From an uncultured Acetatifactor sp. (GTDB taxonomy: Bacteria > Bacillota > Clostridia > Lachnospirales > Lachnospiraceae): DNA of 64,000 bases. The stretch lies in assembly GCA_944383825.1 (NCBI GenBank), contig CALWRA010000009.1, positions 45,349-109,348 of the forward strand. The letters are read 5' to 3'. The stretch's first letter is position 1. Each line of letters begins with the position of its first letter. Under the pieces are notes generated by a model. The model was not told the origin of the DNA and did not search any database. It saw nothing but the letters and a program-made list of their open reading frames with translations. The translations under genes and the position numbers were made by a program. Shown piece by piece: positions 52,832 to 61,454 of this stretch.

Positions 52832-53730
52832 TCATTTCTTCAGCTGGTTCTGAAGCTGGAGAATATCCTCCTTGGGAGTCGCGCCAAACATTTTTCGGTA
52901 ATCCCTGATAAACTGCGACATACTTTCATATCCCATCTCTGCAGACGCCTCCGTCACATTTTTTTCTCGTCCAGCATCAGACGCCTGGCTTCGGTCAGGC
53001 GCAGCCGCTTTTGACACTGGAGAGGCCCCATCCCCACAGCGCTTTTAAATTTCTGATGAAACAAGGAAACACTCATGTTTCTCCGTTCCGCCAGTTCTTC
53101 CACCGTAAACGAATTTCGGAAATTTTCCTTTATCCAGGTATTTGCTTCATACATTTCATCCGCCTTACTAATATTCACAATACTCTGTAGAAGCTGTCTG
53201 CCGCAGGAACCGCAGAGTATATTATAAATAACCTCCTGCATGATATTTTTCCGCAGAAATTCAGAGGGGACCATTGAGCCCATTATCGGAAAAAGCCTGG
53301 AGACAGACCCAATCACCGCACGATCTGATATGCGCATGGCTTGCTCCTCCATGCTCTCATTCATAATTTTCTCCGTCAGATCACTATCCAAATTTAAGAC
53401 AGCCGCTATGACCTCATTGGCTGTAAACTCTACAGAAAGCGACAGAAAATCCTGTTGTTTTGAAAAGGATAAGACTGTTCCGGACAAGGGAGTATCTATT
53501 TTGGATACAGAATATTGTCCCGCCATATAATCCATAATGCCGGAGGGCGTATAGAGCCTGAGCATGCCATCAAGCACAATATAAAGATATGGATTTTCCG
53601 TATTGGGCATCTGTATTTTTTCTGCCGTGAAGCGATGGGCTGTTACAAAGGAAATCCCCGTTTGATTCGCTCCCTCTGCAAGGGAAATGCTTCTTATTTC
53701 CTCTTGGAGCTTTTTCAGCATTGCTTTCAT
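52832..53730 (-). pseudogene. AraC family regulator interrupted by a one-base frameshift in an A7 run
   Basis: The first frame gives a protein with an N-terminal AraC_N-type cupin (SFVTAHRFTAEKIQMPNTEN, PYLYIVLDGMLRLYTPSGIM) and the first HTH (FTVEELAERRNMSVSLFHQK), then stops after EARRLMLDEKKM. The second HTH continues in another frame as NVTEASAEMGYESMSQFIRD. The frames join at GAG followed by seven A (around 52963-52969); with six A the protein would read DEKNVTEAS and be a normal AraC regulator of about 298 residues. This could be a real mutation, polymerase slippage at the A run, or a sequencing error. The start is the ATG at 53730 with GGTGG upstream. Confidence 0.8.
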
Positions 53731-53766
53731 ACTGTCCACCACGATATTTTTATTTGCTTGTCTCAA

Positions 53767-53795
53767 ATTATATCGCAATTTTTAAGCATTTTCCA
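53767..53795 (-). promoter_or_regulatory. Promoter of the AraC-type regulator
   Basis: On the minus strand TGGAAA (rc of 53790-53795), 17 bases, TATAAT (rc of 53767-53772), 37 bases before the start codon. Confidence 0.6.
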
Positions 53796-53868
53796 CTACC
53801 AAACATACTGCCGCATTTTTAGAGCCGTTGCATCGGGAATGCTTTTCCCGTTTCATCTAAATATCTCC

Positions 53869-55014
53869 TTACATACACTCGCATAAAATATCGTAAATTT
53901 CATCCCGGCTCAATTCACGTGGATTAGATTTTATAATATTACAGGTGTCCGCTACCTTTCTGAGCAAATCCGGGGTAATTTCCACCCTTGCTTTCAGCTC
54001 CCACAGTTTTGCAGGCAGGCCGCATTCCCGAATAAAACTCGTCAGAGCATCCAGTCCCGCCTCTGCCGAATCCTCTCCAAATACCTCTTTTGCAAAACGA
54101 GTGAATTTCTCTTGTGCATCCTTCAAAATATGGCGGTAGTATACAGGATGAATCACCGCCAGTCCCTGACCATGATTGCAGTCGGTGTAGGCCCCAAGCT
54201 GGTGCTCTATCTGATGCGCCTGGAAATCCGTCAAGCGTCCCACCTTCAGGATACCGTTTTCCGCCATGGCAGAATCCCACATGAGATTTCCTCTGGCCTG
54301 CATATCATTGATATCCTGAAGCAGACGACGCATATTGACAACCGTATTGCGCATAATTGCCAGCGCTACGTCATCGGAAACATTATCCTGATCGGAGCTG
54401 CCCAAATAAGTCTCCATAGCATGACTTAGAGTGTCGAAAGCTCCCGAAAGTACCTGCATGGGAGGAACAGTTGCGGTATAGTCGGGATCAAGTATTGCAA
54501 AGGTAGCGCCCGTGCCCACAATCGGTCCCTTCCACATTTTTTCTTCATTGGTAATCACTGCACCGGAATTCATTTCCGCTCCGGTGCCGGATGCAGTTAC
54601 AACTGCACCCATGGGAATGCCTGCTGCGGGAAATTTCCCCTTTTCATATTCCATACTCCATATATCTTCTTCCATCACAGCCTGAGCCGAAACGACTTTG
54701 CAGCAGTCAATTACGCTGCCGCCTCCCACTGCCAGAATAAAGTCCACCTGATGTTCTCTTGCCAGTGCCACGCCCTCCTGCACCTTGGCAAAGGTTGGAT
54801 TGGGCATAATCCCTGAAAAATCCACAACCTGTTTATCATTTTGAAGAAGCAGAGACTTCAGCTCATCATAGACGCCGCTCTTTTTTACCGAGCCTCCGCC
54901 ATAGGCCAGCATGACATTTCCTCCCATTTTTACAAGCTCCTGCTTTAAGGCCTCCTGCGCAATTCCTTTGCCAAAATACACCTTAGTAGGATAAGAAAAA
55001 GTAAATTTGTTCAT
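53869..55014 (-). CDS. Iron-containing alcohol dehydrogenase (butanol dehydrogenase/YqhD type)
   Basis: This is a 381-residue protein starting at MNKFTFSYPTKVYFGKGIAQ (AGGAG nine bases upstream; an ATG two codons earlier is too close). Cofactor-binding GGGSVIDCCKVVS and metal ligands in LSGAFDTLSHAMETYLG and HQIEHQLGAYTDCNHGQGLA are those of NADPH-dependent BdhA/YqhD aldehyde reductases. It reduces aldehydes or oxidises alcohols in the cytoplasm. It is read divergently from a MerR regulator across a MerR-type promoter, so induction by an aldehyde is a natural inference. Confidence 0.92.
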   Translation of the reverse strand: MNKFTFSYPTKVYFGKGIAQEALKQELVKMGGNVMLAYGGGSVKKSGVYDELKSLLLQNDKQVVDFSGIMPNPTFAKVQEGVALAREHQVDFILAVGGGSVIDCCKVVSAQAVMEEDIWSMEYEKGKFPAAGIPMGAVVTASGTGAEMNSGAVITNEEKMWKGPIVGTGATFAILDPDYTATVPPMQVLSGAFDTLSHAMETYLGSSDQDNVSDDVALAIMRNTVVNMRRLLQDINDMQARGNLMWDSAMAENGILKVGRLTDFQAHQIEHQLGAYTDCNHGQGLAVIHPVYYRHILKDAQEKFTRFAKEVFGEDSAEAGLDALTSFIRECGLPAKLWELKARVEITPDLLRKVADTCNIIKSNPRELSRDEIYDILCECM

Positions 55015-55097
55015 AATCATTCTCTCCTTTTTGATTTTCTTGCACCATCGTCAAAATCATGCTATAATCCGATCAAACATATCGGTTGATACTATCG

Positions 55098-55128
55098 ATT
55101 ATAATTTCCGGTTGTTGCAATCGGTCAA
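55098..55128 (-). promoter_or_regulatory. MerR-type promoter of the alcohol dehydrogenase with dyad operator
   Basis: On the minus strand TTGACC (rc of 55123-55128) and TATAAT (rc of 55098-55103) are 19 bases apart, the over-long spacing typical of promoters activated by MerR proteins. Within the spacer lies a near-perfect dyad CCGGTTG-TTG-CAATCGG (55108-55124). A further repeat CCGAT-N7-ATCGG is just downstream (around 55069-55085). Confidence 0.78.
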
Positions 55129-55167
55129 GTGTTTTTTTAATTTTTAATTTATTGTCAGGAGTCAGCT

Positions 55168-55569
55168 ATGATCTATACTATGATGCAGGTATGCAAGGAA
55201 GCAGACTTAACCTATCAGGCATTAAAATTTTACTGCAATGAAGGTTTGATTCCCAATGTACGCCGAGATAAAAATAACCGTCGTATTTTTGACGAGAGGA
55301 ACCTAAAATGGATTAAGGATCTTGTATGCCTGAAAAAATGCGGAATGAGTATTCAGGAGATGAAGGATTATCTGGATTTGTGTCTGGAGGGAGAAGGCAC
55401 CATTCCCCAGAGAAAAGAGATGCTTGCGAAAAAGCAGGAGGCGCTGCGCAATTCCATTCAGGAACTGGAGGACAGCGTTGCCTATATCGACTGGAAGCAG
55501 AATTTTTATGATGAAGTGCTCTCCGGAAAGCGTCCTTACATCAGCAATCTCATACGAATTCAAGAGTAA
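55168..55569 (+). CDS. MerR family transcriptional regulator
   Basis: This 133-residue protein has a winged HTH of MerR type at the N-terminus (MIYTMMQVCKEADLTYQALK, FYCNEGLIPNVRRDKNNRRI) and an antiparallel coiled-coil helix (MSIQEMKDYLDLCLEGEGTI, PQRKEMLAKKQEALRNSIQE). No cysteine pair typical of metal-sensing members is seen at the end, so it more likely responds to an organic effector such as an aldehyde, like AdhR. It is divergent from the alcohol dehydrogenase gene, whose promoter fits MerR control. GGAG precedes the ATG. Confidence 0.9.
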   Translation: MIYTMMQVCKEADLTYQALKFYCNEGLIPNVRRDKNNRRIFDERNLKWIKDLVCLKKCGMSIQEMKDYLDLCLEGEGTIPQRKEMLAKKQEALRNSIQELEDSVAYIDWKQNFYDEVLSGKRPYISNLIRIQE

Positions 55570-55579
55570 TTGCTGTAAA

Positions 55580-56506
55580 TCAGAGCAATGCCATGGCGGC
55601 TGTGCCCGCCGTCAAAAGCGCCAGCCCCGCAAGCGCTCTTCTGCTCAGTCTTTCCCCAAAAACAAAATAGGAAAATATAACCGTAATAAGGACGCTTAAC
55701 TTGTCAATGGGCGTCACCACGCTGGCAGGGCCTTCCTGAAGCGCCCGGTAATAGCAGAGCCAGGAGGCCCCTGTGGCAATCCCCGAAAGGCAGATAAATA
55801 CCAGCTCCTTCCGTTCAATTTTCCGTACCTCTGCCTGCTTTCCCGTCACAAACACCATAACCCATGCCATAATCAGCACAATCACGGTGCGTATGGCCGT
55901 TCCAAGATTGGATTCCACTCCGGAAATCCCAACTTTGCCCAGAATGGCTGTAAGGCTTGCAAAAAAAGCCGAGCCAGCAGCATAGAGCATCCAGCCGCCC
56001 CGTGCCGGTCTCTCTGTATTTTTATTTCTTCCCGTACGCTTCAGCGGCCAGCCGCTCCATACATGAAAGGAACCTTCAAGCTTTACATCCTTCCTTTCAA
56101 TCATAAGCAGTATTCCTGCCGCAATGACCAGCAGTGCCAGGGCCTTTGAAACGCTGATCCCTTCTCCGAGAAAGATCAGGGCCAGAAGAATGGTCAGCAC
56201 AGTGCTTGATTTATCTATGGGCACTACTTTATTAATATCTCCAAGCTGCAGGGCGCGGAAATAGCAAAGCCAGGAGGCTCCTGTAGCAGCTCCGGAGAGA
56301 ATCAGAAACAGCAGAGATTCCCCACTGATAGAAATTATCTGTTCTGCAGAGCCCGCAATTCCTACCATCACCCAGGAGAAAATCAGGATCACAATTGTCC
56401 TGACCGCCGTTGCCACGGTGGAATCTGTTTTCCGTATTCCGCACTTCGCCAGTATGGAAGTAAGTCCCGCAAAAAAAGCCGAACCCACTGCGTAAAAAAG
56501 CCACAT
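55580..56506 (-). CDS. DMT/EamA family transporter
   Basis: This 308-residue membrane protein has two EamA repeats of five helices each. The repeats are unusually alike: YAVGSAFFAGLTSILAKCGI against YAAGSAFFASLTAILGKVGI, and SGAATGASWLCYFRALQLGD against SGIATGASWLCYYRALQEGP. A charged loop (ERKDVKLEGSFHVWSGWPLK) joins them. Family members export small metabolites; the substrate is unknown. It converges on the MerR gene with ten bases between stops. Confidence 0.87.
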   Translation of the reverse strand: MWLFYAVGSAFFAGLTSILAKCGIRKTDSTVATAVRTIVILIFSWVMVGIAGSAEQIISISGESLLFLILSGAATGASWLCYFRALQLGDINKVVPIDKSSTVLTILLALIFLGEGISVSKALALLVIAAGILLMIERKDVKLEGSFHVWSGWPLKRTGRNKNTERPARGGWMLYAAGSAFFASLTAILGKVGISGVESNLGTAIRTVIVLIMAWVMVFVTGKQAEVRKIERKELVFICLSGIATGASWLCYYRALQEGPASVVTPIDKLSVLITVIFSYFVFGERLSRRALAGLALLTAGTAAMALL

Positions 56507-56525
56507 TTCCCATTCCCTCTTTCTT

Positions 56526-57401
56526 TCAAATATTCAGCCCATCCTGGTTTTTTGCCCGCACTCCACCATGATGACGTTCCATAATGTACTGCACTATATA
56601 AAAGCCAATACCGCTGCCCTTTTCTTTTCTGGCTTCATCACACCGGTAAAACCTCCGAAAAATCAAAGGAAGTTTTTCCTGAGGCACACCATTGCCGTTG
56701 TCTTTCCATTCCAATATCACATGATCTTTTGTTTCATCTATGGAAATTGTTATTATCACTGGTCTGACTCCGGCATACTTACGGCTGTTTTCCAGAAGAT
56801 TATCAAAAATCCTCCGTACCTGCTCCACATCCACAGGTATTTCCGGCAATATTTCCTGTGATACATGAAGCACAAACCGCACCTCCGCAAAATCCAGGAC
56901 AATCATCAAAACGGCTGTAAGAAAAGTAAAAAGGAAACGCTTTACAAGGGGATCCCAGACCTCATCATCAGGAAAATACACTGCCGCCAAAGATTCCTTT
57001 TCATTCTTCTCTTGCTTTATGACAACCATTGCCTTCTGATACACAAAAACACCGATTTCTGCATTTACTCCCCCTTCTGTCCATAAAGCTTCCGCTAATT
57101 CCAGCATTTCCTTCCCTTCATAGCCGACTGTCACTTTTCTCTCCGAGATGACTGCAGCCTGATACCCCCATTGCGCCACTGCCTGCCGCAGCTCTTCTAT
57201 ATCCTCAGTCTTAGCCTCCCTGACCTCCTGCGCTGCCAGCACCGCATGCTCTTCAATACGAGTTTGTCCCATAGAATGCAGCTGCTCTTCAAAAGAATCC
57301 TCAAAGAGTATCGATACGACAAAAATAATCGCTATTTGAGAGAGCAACGCCGACAAAAGAAAGATTATATTCGCCTGAAACATTCGTTTTTTTAAGGACA
57401 T
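56526..57401 (-). pseudogene. Sensor histidine kinase lacking its HAMP and phosphoacceptor domain
   Basis: The 291-codon frame is intact but the protein is not a working kinase. It has the first membrane helix, an extracytoplasmic region (LHSMGQTRIEEHAVLAAQEV) and a second helix (FLFTFLTAVLMIVLDF), but then passes directly into QVRRIFDNLLENSRKYAGV, the N box of the HATPase domain. The HAMP and H-box regions are missing. DNGNGVP and GSGIGFYIVQYIM are present, and the end is cut short (RAKNQDGLNI). An in-frame internal deletion is the simplest reading. No response regulator is adjacent. It lies next to a decayed P-type ATPase. Confidence 0.75.
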
Positions 57402-57477
57402 TCCATTCGCTTCTTTTCTTCCTCTCTAATCATATCCTAAGCTTCTGTTCTTTTCCATACCGGATAAAATAAATTCC

Positions 57478-58741
57478 CTATTTTCCTTCTAATCTTCCTG
57501 TCATACGCCTGCGCGCCTGTTCCAGAGTCCAAAGAAGCAGAAAGGAAAAAGCGGAGTTCAAGAGTATCATCTGAGAAATCTGTCGGGAAGCGTCACTTCC
57601 ATCCGCTACGGCAATGGAGCAGTCCGCTTCCCTAAGGGCAAGCAGATCATTCACTCCGTCCCCAGTCATCGCCACCTGACATCCCCGGCGCTTCAACGCT
57701 CTGACAAGCTCCTCCTTCTGTCTGGGCGTCACCCGGGCAAAAACAGCGTATTCCTGACAAAGTCTGTCAAAATCCAGAGTCTCTTTCTGCTGTGACAAAT
57801 CAAAAAATGCCAATATCTTTTCTGCATCGCGCCGTATAGTATCTTCCAGCACCACGCTGTACAAAGGATAAATTTCCGGCAGCCGGACATCTTCGTCCCA
57901 TATTTTTCCCGAATATCCCAATGCAATGACTCTGCGGCCCATTTCCAGCCCCTGTTCCAGATTTTCAGGAAGATTTCCTATAAGTATTTCCGGAGCGCCC
58001 ATAAAAACACTCTCAATTCCCTCAAAGCTAATGCATCCCCATTTTCTTTTAGAGGAAAAGGTGTCTGACGCAGGAAAAAAGCCTCTGAAAATAATGCAAT
58101 CCCCTGAGGAATAATCAGAAAGCTGGTAAAGTTCGGAACCTTGCGCATTAAATCCAGAAGCTGTGACTGTACTTTTTTCTCTCACTTTACTTTTTTCTCT
58201 CACTTTACTTCATTAGCAAGCTTTGCTGCATAATTTTCGCCGCCCACATGAACTACTCTCACATATGCTTTTCCCGAAATCACAGAGCTCCCTGAATACA
58301 GCCTGCTCCCTATTTCTCTCACCATAGCATCGCTCTCCCAGGTCAATAGGGATTCATTTACCTCCAGCGTTCCCCACACAATCACTGTATCATTGCAAAT
58401 CTGGCTTCCGCTTTCAAGAACCATTAGGTCATCCTCTACAACCTCCTCCGGCTCCACCCGCATTTCTTTGTTTTCTCTGCGCACACAAATTGTGGGACGG
58501 TTTAGAATAATAATCATAATAAAAAGCATATTAGAATACGGGCCAACCCCAAACAAAAGAGCTGCAATCAGAAAATTCAGAAAATTAAAAAGTGTAAACA
58601 CATTGTCCGCCACGATCCGGCGTCTGCTTTTTGTAATTTTTGTCTCTCCTGCATTGTCCTTACCCTGTTCTCTGCGCCTCTCTACAGGATACACTTTTGC
58701 CGCTCAGGCAATCTTTTTATATCCTTTGAATGATCAATCAG
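57478..58741 (-). pseudogene. Decayed cation-transporting P-type ATPase
   Basis: Fragments of one HAD-type P-ATPase lie in order but in different frames. 58741-58685 reads HSKDIKRLPERQK and stops. 58694-58200 reads ERRREQGKDNAGETKITKSR and the first membrane pair, jumps at MIIILNRPTICVRRENKE over the end of that region, and shows LTWESD in place of the actuator motif TGES. 58203-57478 has the nucleotide-binding part and AMTGDGVNDLLALREADCSI. The DKTGT phosphorylation site and most membrane helices are absent. An 18-base tandem repeat marks the junction of the last two fragments. Function is lost. Confidence 0.82.
58170..58210. repeat. 18-base tandem repeat at the ATPase deletion junction
   Basis: TACTTTTTTCTCTCACTT occurs twice in tandem (58170-58187 and 58188-58205) with a partial third copy (58206-58210). 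On the minus strand it encodes the repeated REKSKV of the second fragment. Such a repeat could come from slippage during the deletion event. Confidence 0.8.
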
Positions 58742-58771
58742 CCTCCTTTTGAAAATCTACTTCGTATATAG

Positions 58772-59056
58772 CTACATCTCCTCTATCCTTACCTCAACTG
58801 TGTCTCCCACCTGTTTTCCTATCTTTTCCCGAATATCCTTGCGAATGCCTATAATATAGCAAATAGAGCCATCCTTGTTTTTGACTCCCATATTTACGAT
58901 ACTTCCTTCATACGGCACGTTATCAAAGGTGGCCTGCACCTTCACCCGCCCTTTTCCGAATTCTTTCCGGAGATCATATGGAAATCGGATATAAGCGCCG
59001 TTTTTCTCCGGTACCGGCTGAATAACAGCCCTAAATTCATAAACTTTCTTTTCCAA
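58772..59056 (-). CDS. DUF1905 domain protein
   Basis: This 94-residue beta-rich protein has EFRAVIQPVPEKNGAYIRFP and IVNMGVKNKDGSICYIIGIR with KDIREKIGKQVGDTVEVRIE, the DUF1905 pattern. The family is small and of unknown function, sometimes fused to YdeI-type domains. The start is TTG with GGAGGG 12 bases upstream, which is long. It stands alone upstream of the ATPase remnant. Confidence 0.8.
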   Translation of the reverse strand: MEKKVYEFRAVIQPVPEKNGAYIRFPYDLRKEFGKGRVKVQATFDNVPYEGSIVNMGVKNKDGSICYIIGIRKDIREKIGKQVGDTVEVRIEEM

Positions 59057-59476
59057 AATGTATATTCTCCCTCCTGACTTTGCGTATATTTATGCCTCTA
59101 TTTCGCACATCTTATAATAACAGTTTTTATGCTTATCAACATGTATTTTAATTATCTGAGCATAATATTTAGTCTGTTTTGTAAATTATTTTTATTTTTG
59201 TATCATTAAAGAATATTTACAAAAATCGTACTTATAGCAAACGAATTATGGCATGAAATTTATCTAATTTATAAAGTTACAGAATATTGATATGACTGTT
59301 GTGATCCAGCGAAAATTTCTTCTCATAAACCATTAAGATTAAAAAGCAATGTATATACACTTTTTCGATTATAATAACATAATTTAACCAAAAAGAAATC
59401 ATTACTTCTGGTGCATAGAATTTTACTTTCTTTATGACTCCCTCATAATCAAAATGTTAGCTATAATTCAAATAAG

Positions 59477-59497
59477 ATCATTTCCCATGAAAATGAT
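59477..59497. repeat. Inverted repeat in a 700-base AT-rich spacer
   Basis: ATCATTT (59477-59483) and AAATGAT (59491-59497) flank CCCATGA. It could be an operator, for example of a Fur-like regulator, but has no assigned gene. The spacer 59057-59761 is otherwise AT-rich with no convincing gene; only the hairpin at 59632-59675 stands out. Confidence 0.3.
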
Positions 59498-59631
59498 TCT
59501 TGCTAACTGACAATTCATTTTATGTTTTCGATCGTCAAATTGCGCTGAATCCTTTATGTTTAAATATACAAATATAATTATTCCCTCTGTCTTCTTTCTC
59601 AAAGCCGTAATCTTTTTTAAATGAAAAGCAA

Positions 59632-59675
59632 AAAGTAGCCATTCCCATACATTTTTGTATAGAAACAGCTACTTT
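59632..59675 (-). terminator. Probable terminator of the lysis cassette
   Basis: AAAGTAGC (59632-59639) pairs with GCTACTTT (59668-59675), with an inner ATACA/TGTAT hairpin. On the minus strand the stem is followed by TTGCTTTTC. It lies about 90 bases after the endolysin stop. Confidence 0.55.
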
Positions 59676-59761
59676 GCATATGCTTATATGTTTCCCAAGA
59701 AATAGCACTGAATATATTTCTTTTAAGCCTCCAAACGCAACACTTATCAGAAGTTTATCCT

Positions 59762-60829
59762 TTAGTTCGCTTTCCACTCCAAACCTTCATCAAACAAAAG
59801 CAGATTATACTTTTCTATGTAATCATTAATTAATGATTTATCGTAATCCATAGCTGTAGCATACCCGCATTCTTTTAAGTACTGGCAGCAAAGAATATAG
59901 TTCTCGCAGCCTATAACCGGCTGGTAGCGCAAAGTTTTTCCTCCATCCGTACTTCTAGTCGCAATATAGTCATTGTGATCCAGAATCGATTCCTCCCAGC
60001 TATCATAAGCTCTCCACTGAGTATTATCCACAACATAGTAGCTGCCATCTGGTCGTTGCTCAGTAGCTGCCTTTACATACACCCTGCCTGTCCAGCCATT
60101 TTTCTTAATTCCAAAAAGAGCATTTGCTTTTCTTGCCAATTCAGAAGTCCCTCTTGCTGATTCTTTAATGGCCTGTGCTATCACAACAGAAGGAAGCATA
60201 ATCCTCCTCTCTTTCCAATCCTTTAGGGCGACTTCTCCCACAAAACGGACAAATTCTTCAAAGGGCATCTCTTTCTTTGTATCCTGTACCGTACCCGGGC
60301 TTTCAGAAGCCTCCAACAATCCTTCTGCAATCGCTGCCGCAATCGCTTCTACCCCAACTTCTTGATAAAGCCTGATATCTTCTTCATTATCACAAAAACA
60401 AACTTCAATCAATATAGCTTTAGCTTTTGTGTTTCTTACGGTGTACAGATGGCTTCCGTTTTTTACACCCCGGTTTTTGAAGCCCAGCTTCTCTATTTTT
60501 TCACATATCCTTACTGCCTGTGGGTGCTGCTTCCCCTGATAAGTAAAGGCTTCAATCCCTCTCCCTTTATGCTCTTTTGAAGCATTAAAATGTACACTGA
60601 TAAACCAATCCAACTCTTCCTGATTGGCCAGGGTTACAGCCATTTCCAGATATGCCCTGTTGACACTCGCCCTGTTTATGGTGCAATCAACTACCTCTAT
60701 CCCTTTAGAAATCAATTTTTCCATCAGAGCATATCCCACCTGTCTGGTATGCTCTGACTCTTTTATTAAACCTACCGCTCCGTATCCAGGACCACTGATC
60801 GTGTGCCCACAGTTTATCCCAATCCTCAC
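59762..60829 (-). CDS. Two-domain endolysin: N-acetylmuramoyl-L-alanine amidase plus glucosaminidase
   Basis: In this 355-residue protein, residues 1-175 form an Amidase_3 domain (IGINCGHTISGPGYGAVGLI, FISVHFNASKEHKG, AILIEVCFCDNEEDI), giving zinc ligands His and Glu. From residue 190 there is a LytG/FlgJ-type glucosaminidase domain (LPSVVIAQAIKESARGTSEL, NALFGIKKNGWTGRVYVKAA, QWRAYDSWEESILDHNDYI). There is no signal peptide, so it must reach the wall through the holin encoded 30 bases upstream. The domain pair is that of Clostridium phage lysins. Confidence 0.88.
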   Translation of the reverse strand: MRIGINCGHTISGPGYGAVGLIKESEHTRQVGYALMEKLISKGIEVVDCTINRASVNRAYLEMAVTLANQEELDWFISVHFNASKEHKGRGIEAFTYQGKQHPQAVRICEKIEKLGFKNRGVKNGSHLYTVRNTKAKAILIEVCFCDNEEDIRLYQEVGVEAIAAAIAEGLLEASESPGTVQDTKKEMPFEEFVRFVGEVALKDWKERRIMLPSVVIAQAIKESARGTSELARKANALFGIKKNGWTGRVYVKAATEQRPDGSYYVVDNTQWRAYDSWEESILDHNDYIATRSTDGGKTLRYQPVIGCENYILCCQYLKECGYATAMDYDKSLINDYIEKYNLLLFDEGLEWKAN

Positions 60830-60859
60830 TTTGTCTCCTCCTTTGTACTTTTTCTTAAC

Positions 60860-61066
60860 TTATTCTGCCTTTACTTCCGGCAGACCAGCAACAGAGGTCA
60901 ATAGAGATAAAATTCCTGCCAGGACAGAAGCCGATACTACCATAGACCAGTCTACGCTCCCCATATATGCTGCTGTTCCAATAATCGCAATGGCTGCCTG
61001 CGCCATCGTTTTCACCGCTCTGATTCCCGCTGCTTTCATCCATTTTTTTGTCTGTTCATTTTTCAT
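60860..61066 (-). CDS. Holin (r1t-like)
   Basis: This 68-residue protein has a charged N-terminus (KNEQTKKWMKAAGIRAVKTM), a first hydrophobic helix (AQAAIAIIGTAAYMGSVDW) and a second (VVSASVLAGILSLLTSVAGL) and ends acidic. The layout fits small phage holins of the r1t group. Holins make pores that release the endolysin. It is 24 bases after the XhlA-like gene and 30 before the endolysin gene, which is the standard lysis order. Confidence 0.82.
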   Translation of the reverse strand: MKNEQTKKWMKAAGIRAVKTMAQAAIAIIGTAAYMGSVDWSMVVSASVLAGILSLLTSVAGLPEVKAE

Positions 61067-61090
61067 CTTTTCATCATTCCCTTCTGTTTT

Positions 61091-61393
61091 TCATACTAAA
61101 CTTAAAATTGTAGTTACTACTGCCCCCACGATTCCACCCACCAGAGTGGTAATGATGGTTACCTTGATCAAGTTCATTGTTTCGGCGGGACCTCTTTCCA
61201 TCCGCTCCAGTCTTAATCCCTGCTGATTCAACTCTTCCAGCATATTTTCAATAACCACCGTCATCTTATTTGCAGATATGGCTAATTCCTGTATGGCCAT
61301 ACTTTGCCCTTCCAGCTCTCCTACCCGATGCTGTAAAGCGCTGATTTTATGGTCATGACCTTCTAGCTTCACTGCCAGTTCCATTTCATTCAC
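61091..61393 (-). CDS. XhlA-like haemolysin/holin partner
   Basis: This is a 100-residue protein starting at GTG (NEMELAVKLEGHDHKISALQ follows) with GGAGG seven bases upstream; the frame continues 13 codons further. A coiled-coil part (ALQHRVGELEGQSMAIQEL) leads to a C-terminal membrane helix (VTIITTLVGGIVGAVVTTIL). This is the form of XhlA, which in phage PBSX works with a holin to aid lysis. It is the first gene of the lysis unit behind the TTTACA-type promoter. Confidence 0.7.
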   Translation of the reverse strand: MNEMELAVKLEGHDHKISALQHRVGELEGQSMAIQELAISANKMTVVIENMLEELNQQGLRLERMERGPAETMNLIKVTIITTLVGGIVGAVVTTILSLV

Positions 61394-61414
61394 CTTGTCA
61401 CCTCCTTTTCTGAT

Positions 61415-61442
61415 AAAGAGGAAGTCCATCATGATATGTAAA
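61415..61442 (-). promoter_or_regulatory. Group 5-type sigma promoter of the lysis genes
   Basis: On the minus strand TTTACA (rc of 61437-61442), 16 bases, CTCTTT (rc of 61415-61420). This fits the promoter form described for the TcdR/UviA/BotR sigma group. Compared with the copy before the sigma gene, the ten bases GTTTACATAT and the TTCCTC before and in the -10 box are identical. Confidence 0.7.
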
Positions 61443-61454
61443 CAGGACCTAATA

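Noticed and set aside
59057..59534. Search for a gene or structured RNA in the AT-rich spacer
   Set aside because: Only short frames and weak repeats are present; no ribosome binding site and no convincing structure apart from the small inverted repeat listed.
59535..59777. 80-codon frame overlapping the endolysin end
   Set aside because: It starts at TTG inside the endolysin gene, has no ribosome binding site, shows no domain and covers the terminator hairpin.
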